From DASYTH01 sp035762905 (lineage in GTDB: Bacteria > Actinomycetota > Actinomycetes > Mycobacteriales > Pseudonocardiaceae): DNA of 64,000 nucleotides. Position numbers and translations under genes: made by a program. Shown here piece after piece: positions 62,564 to 64,000 of this stretch; positions within the stretch are counted from its first letter, which is position 1, and the number at the start of each line of letters is the position of its first letter. The stretch is taken from the NCBI RefSeq assembly GCF_035762905.1, contig NZ_DASUCC010000070.1:142710-206709 (forward strand), read 5' to 3'. Under the pieces are notes generated by a model that did no database searches, had not been told where the DNA came from, and saw only the letters and a list, made by a program, of their open reading frames with translations.

Positions 62564-62980
62564 CTAGTCGCCTCCGCTCGAGAAACCATGGTCGACGTGG
62601 ACACCCATGGACCGTGCGGTCCCGGCCACGGTGCGCATCGCCTTCACGAGATCACCGGTGTTCAGGTCCGGCAGCTTGCGCCGGGCGATCGCTTCGAGTT
62701 GCTCCCGGCTCAGCCGGCTCGATCCGTTGCCGGCCAACGCCCTGCGGATCAGGAACGAGGTCGGCGGCGTCTTGAACCGCAGCTCGAACCCGCGGTCGTC
62801 GAACACGGTCACCACGACCGGGACCACGTCACCGCGCTGGTCCGCGGTGCCCGCGTCGTAGGCCCGCTTCACCTCGACCAGGTTCACCCCGGTCGGGCCG
62901 AGCATCTTGCCCAGCTCCATCATGGCCGCGTCCCCGGCGACCAGCTCCAGCGTCTGTTGATACGTCTGCTTCTTCGCCAC
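62564..62980 (-). CDS. Divergent ribosomal protein L11 paralogue
   Basis: The 138-residue protein aligns with ribosomal protein L11 along its length. The central segment GPTGVNLVEVKRAYDA, the VPVVVTVFDDRGFELRFKTPP stretch and the C-terminal AGTARSMGVHVD are L11 signatures. Two features are unlike true L11: the Pro-rich PxPPVGPALG loop of the N-terminal domain is MMELGKMLG here, and the interdomain linker is shortened. The Pro residues there are thiostrepton-contact positions in L11. It is separate from the usual rplK-rplA locus, and the canonical copy is not in the window. GTG at 62980 starts KKQTY. Confidence 0.8.
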   Translation of the reverse strand: MAKKQTYQQTLELVAGDAAMMELGKMLGPTGVNLVEVKRAYDAGTADQRGDVVPVVVTVFDDRGFELRFKTPPTSFLIRRALAGNGSSRLSREQLEAIARRKLPDLNTGDLVKAMRTVAGTARSMGVHVDHGFSSGGD

Positions 62981-63024
62981 GCCGCGCGACGCTAGGCATT
63001 GCCGCAACGGCAACCGCAAACTCT

Positions 63025-63546
63025 TTACGACACCTCGGCGGTCCCGTCCCGGTGCCGCCGGGCCAGCTCCTGGTAGATCGCCGGGTTGTGCTCAACGAAC
63101 AACCGCGCCGACTCCGACACCGGCAGGAACCGCTTGGCCGGCGCCCCCACCGCCATCACCTCGTCCGGCACCCGGGTCCCCGGCGTCACCACGGCGCCCG
63201 CCGCCACCATCGTGCGGGCCCCCACATGCGCACCGTCGAGGACCGTCGCCCCGTTCCCCACGATTGCCTCGGCGCCGATCGTGCACCCGTGCACCATGCA
63301 CAGATGGCCGATCGTCGCCCCCACCCCCACCTCACAGCCGTACTCCCCCACATGGATCACCGAGTTGTCCTGCACATTCGCCCCCTCCCGGATCACCACC
63401 CGCCCGAAGTCCGCCCGCACCACCACCCCATACCAGACGGAGGCCCGCGCCTCCACGACCACATCCCCGATCAGACTGGCGGTCGGCGCGATCCACGCCT
63501 CCGGATGCACCATCGGACTCTTACCCTCAAACGAAAACAGCGGCAT
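63025..63546 (-). CDS. Gamma-class carbonic anhydrase-like hexapeptide protein
   Basis: The 173-residue protein folds as a left-handed beta helix from hexapeptide repeats. The zinc ligands of gamma-carbonic anhydrases are present as H65, H81 and H86 in VIHVG and GHLCMVHGC. A C-terminal helix packs on the trimer. Carbonic anhydrase activity is often weak in this family, and metal-dependent acetyltransfer-like relatives exist. The gene lies 44 bp upstream of the L11 paralogue on the same strand. Confidence 0.9.
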   Translation of the reverse strand: MPLFSFEGKSPMVHPEAWIAPTASLIGDVVVEARASVWYGVVVRADFGRVVIREGANVQDNSVIHVGEYGCEVGVGATIGHLCMVHGCTIGAEAIVGNGATVLDGAHVGARTMVAAGAVVTPGTRVPDEVMAVGAPAKRFLPVSESARLFVEHNPAIYQELARRHRDGTAEVS

Positions 63547-63584
63547 CCGTCCACATTAGCCAGCCCCGCCCCTACCCTCTGACA

Positions 63585-64000
63585 GTGACGTCCTTCCTCC
63601 ACCGGTACACCCGCGGCGACCACGAGTCCGTCTGGCGGGAACTACGTGCCCTCGGCCCCGTCCCCCCGCGGCTCCGTGCGGACGTCACCGCCGTCGCCGA
63701 CGCCACCATGCAGCGCGTCGCCCGGCACATCGCCCGCATCACCGCCGCCCTCCCCCACCTCGGCTTCATCCCCGAAGCCACCCTCCCCCTCCACCGTCCG
63801 CCCACCCCCACCGACCACACCGAGCTCGACACCCTCACCCACGAGATCGGCCCCCTCCCCGCCGCCCTCGCCAGCTGCCTCCGCCACATCGGCGCCGTAT
63901 CCCTCCTCGGCGACTGGCCCCCATCAACCTCCACTACCACTCTCCCCCTCCCCGCACCCCGCACCCCGCATACCCCGACCCCCTCTACCTCCCCGACACC
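63585..64000 (+). CDS. Uncharacterised protein, cut by the window edge and possibly frameshifted
   Basis: From GTG at 63585 a helical N-terminal part (FLHRYTRGDHESVWRELRALG) and LHEIGPLPAALASCLRHIGAVSLLGDWP resemble a family of actinobacterial proteins of unknown function. After the CCCCC run at about 63918-63922 the reading frame becomes Ser/Thr/Pro-rich with atypical codons. The +1 frame continues with INLHYHS and YPDPLYLPD, which fits the family better. A single-base error or a real frameshift is likely. The C-terminus is outside the window. Confidence 0.55.
   Translation, partial: MTSFLHRYTRGDHESVWRELRALGPVPPRLRADVTAVADATMQRVARHIARITAALPHLGFIPEATLPLHRPPTPTDHTELDTLTHEIGPLPAALASCLRHIGAVSLLGDWPPSTSTTTLPLPAPRTPHTPTPSTSPT

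Overview
The window is high-GC actinobacterial chromosome. Gene order and protein sequences point to the order Pseudonocardiales; the genus cannot be fixed from the sequence. Two housekeeping blocks are recognisable from Mycobacterium tuberculosis: the radA / lpqE / carD / ispD / ispF / cysS / rlmB block (Rv3585 to Rv3579c) and the mutY ... mhuD ... clpC1 / lsr2 / lysS / panD / panC / folK-B-P-E / ftsH / hpt / tilS / dacB / ppa block (Rv3589 to Rv3628). No rRNA, tRNA, CRISPR array, insertion sequence or phage gene was recognised.

Layout. 1-8240: radA (cut by the left edge) and an LpqE-like lipoprotein run leftward. The divergent carD-ispD-ispF-HAD-cysS-rlmB unit, largely overlapping, runs rightward, followed by an MBOAT acyltransferase. 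8371-12984: tandem paralogous membrane proteins of unknown function, a small membrane protein and a DUF445 protein. 12935-16834: a Znu-type metal ABC transporter (znuA-znuC-znuB) with a Zur-like palindrome, divergent from a LacI regulator. 16831-28464: accessory genes mixed with conserved ones: a 129-bp tandem repeat, beta-carbonic anhydrase, a SnoaL/HxlR divergent pair, mutY, a Tat-exported amidase, a 2H phosphoesterase, an alpha/beta hydrolase, an M1 peptidase, the heme-degrading mhuD, a sirtuin, an endo/exonuclease/phosphatase-fold membrane protein and a drrAB-like exporter. 28465-32813: a large BTAD-NB-ARC regulator whose upstream region holds a G-quadruplex motif and about 0.9 kb of 21-bp tandem repeats. 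32814-45977: clpC, an iron-box-controlled FhuF-like reductase, lsr2, lysS, a methyltransferase, the coaX-panD-panC-DUF2520 pantothenate/CoA genes, PrsW, and repeat-bearing membrane proteins. 46067-58989: a broken Abi-like gene, folK-folB-folP-folE-ftsH, an EspG-like gene, hpt, tilS, a penicillin-binding protein, a DUF2342 metalloprotease, dacB and divergent ppa. 59017-64000: a MarR-controlled DHA2 exporter, glyA, a divergent ribosomal L11 paralogue, a gamma-carbonic anhydrase and a partial unknown gene.

The themes are core synthesis (isoprenoid precursors, CoA, folate, tRNA charging), proteolysis (ClpC, FtsH), cell-wall remodelling and metal/heme economy. The most unusual items are the L11 paralogue without the canonical thiopeptide-contact prolines (62564-62980), the 21-bp minisatellite and G-quadruplex ahead of the BTAD regulator (31679-32745), a pair of related repeats in two convergent intergenic regions (28380-28453 and 39574-39648), the 129-bp in-frame tandem duplication (16831-17088), an orphan EspG-like gene apparently starting with CTG (51737-52381), and the tandem membrane paralogues (8371-11176).
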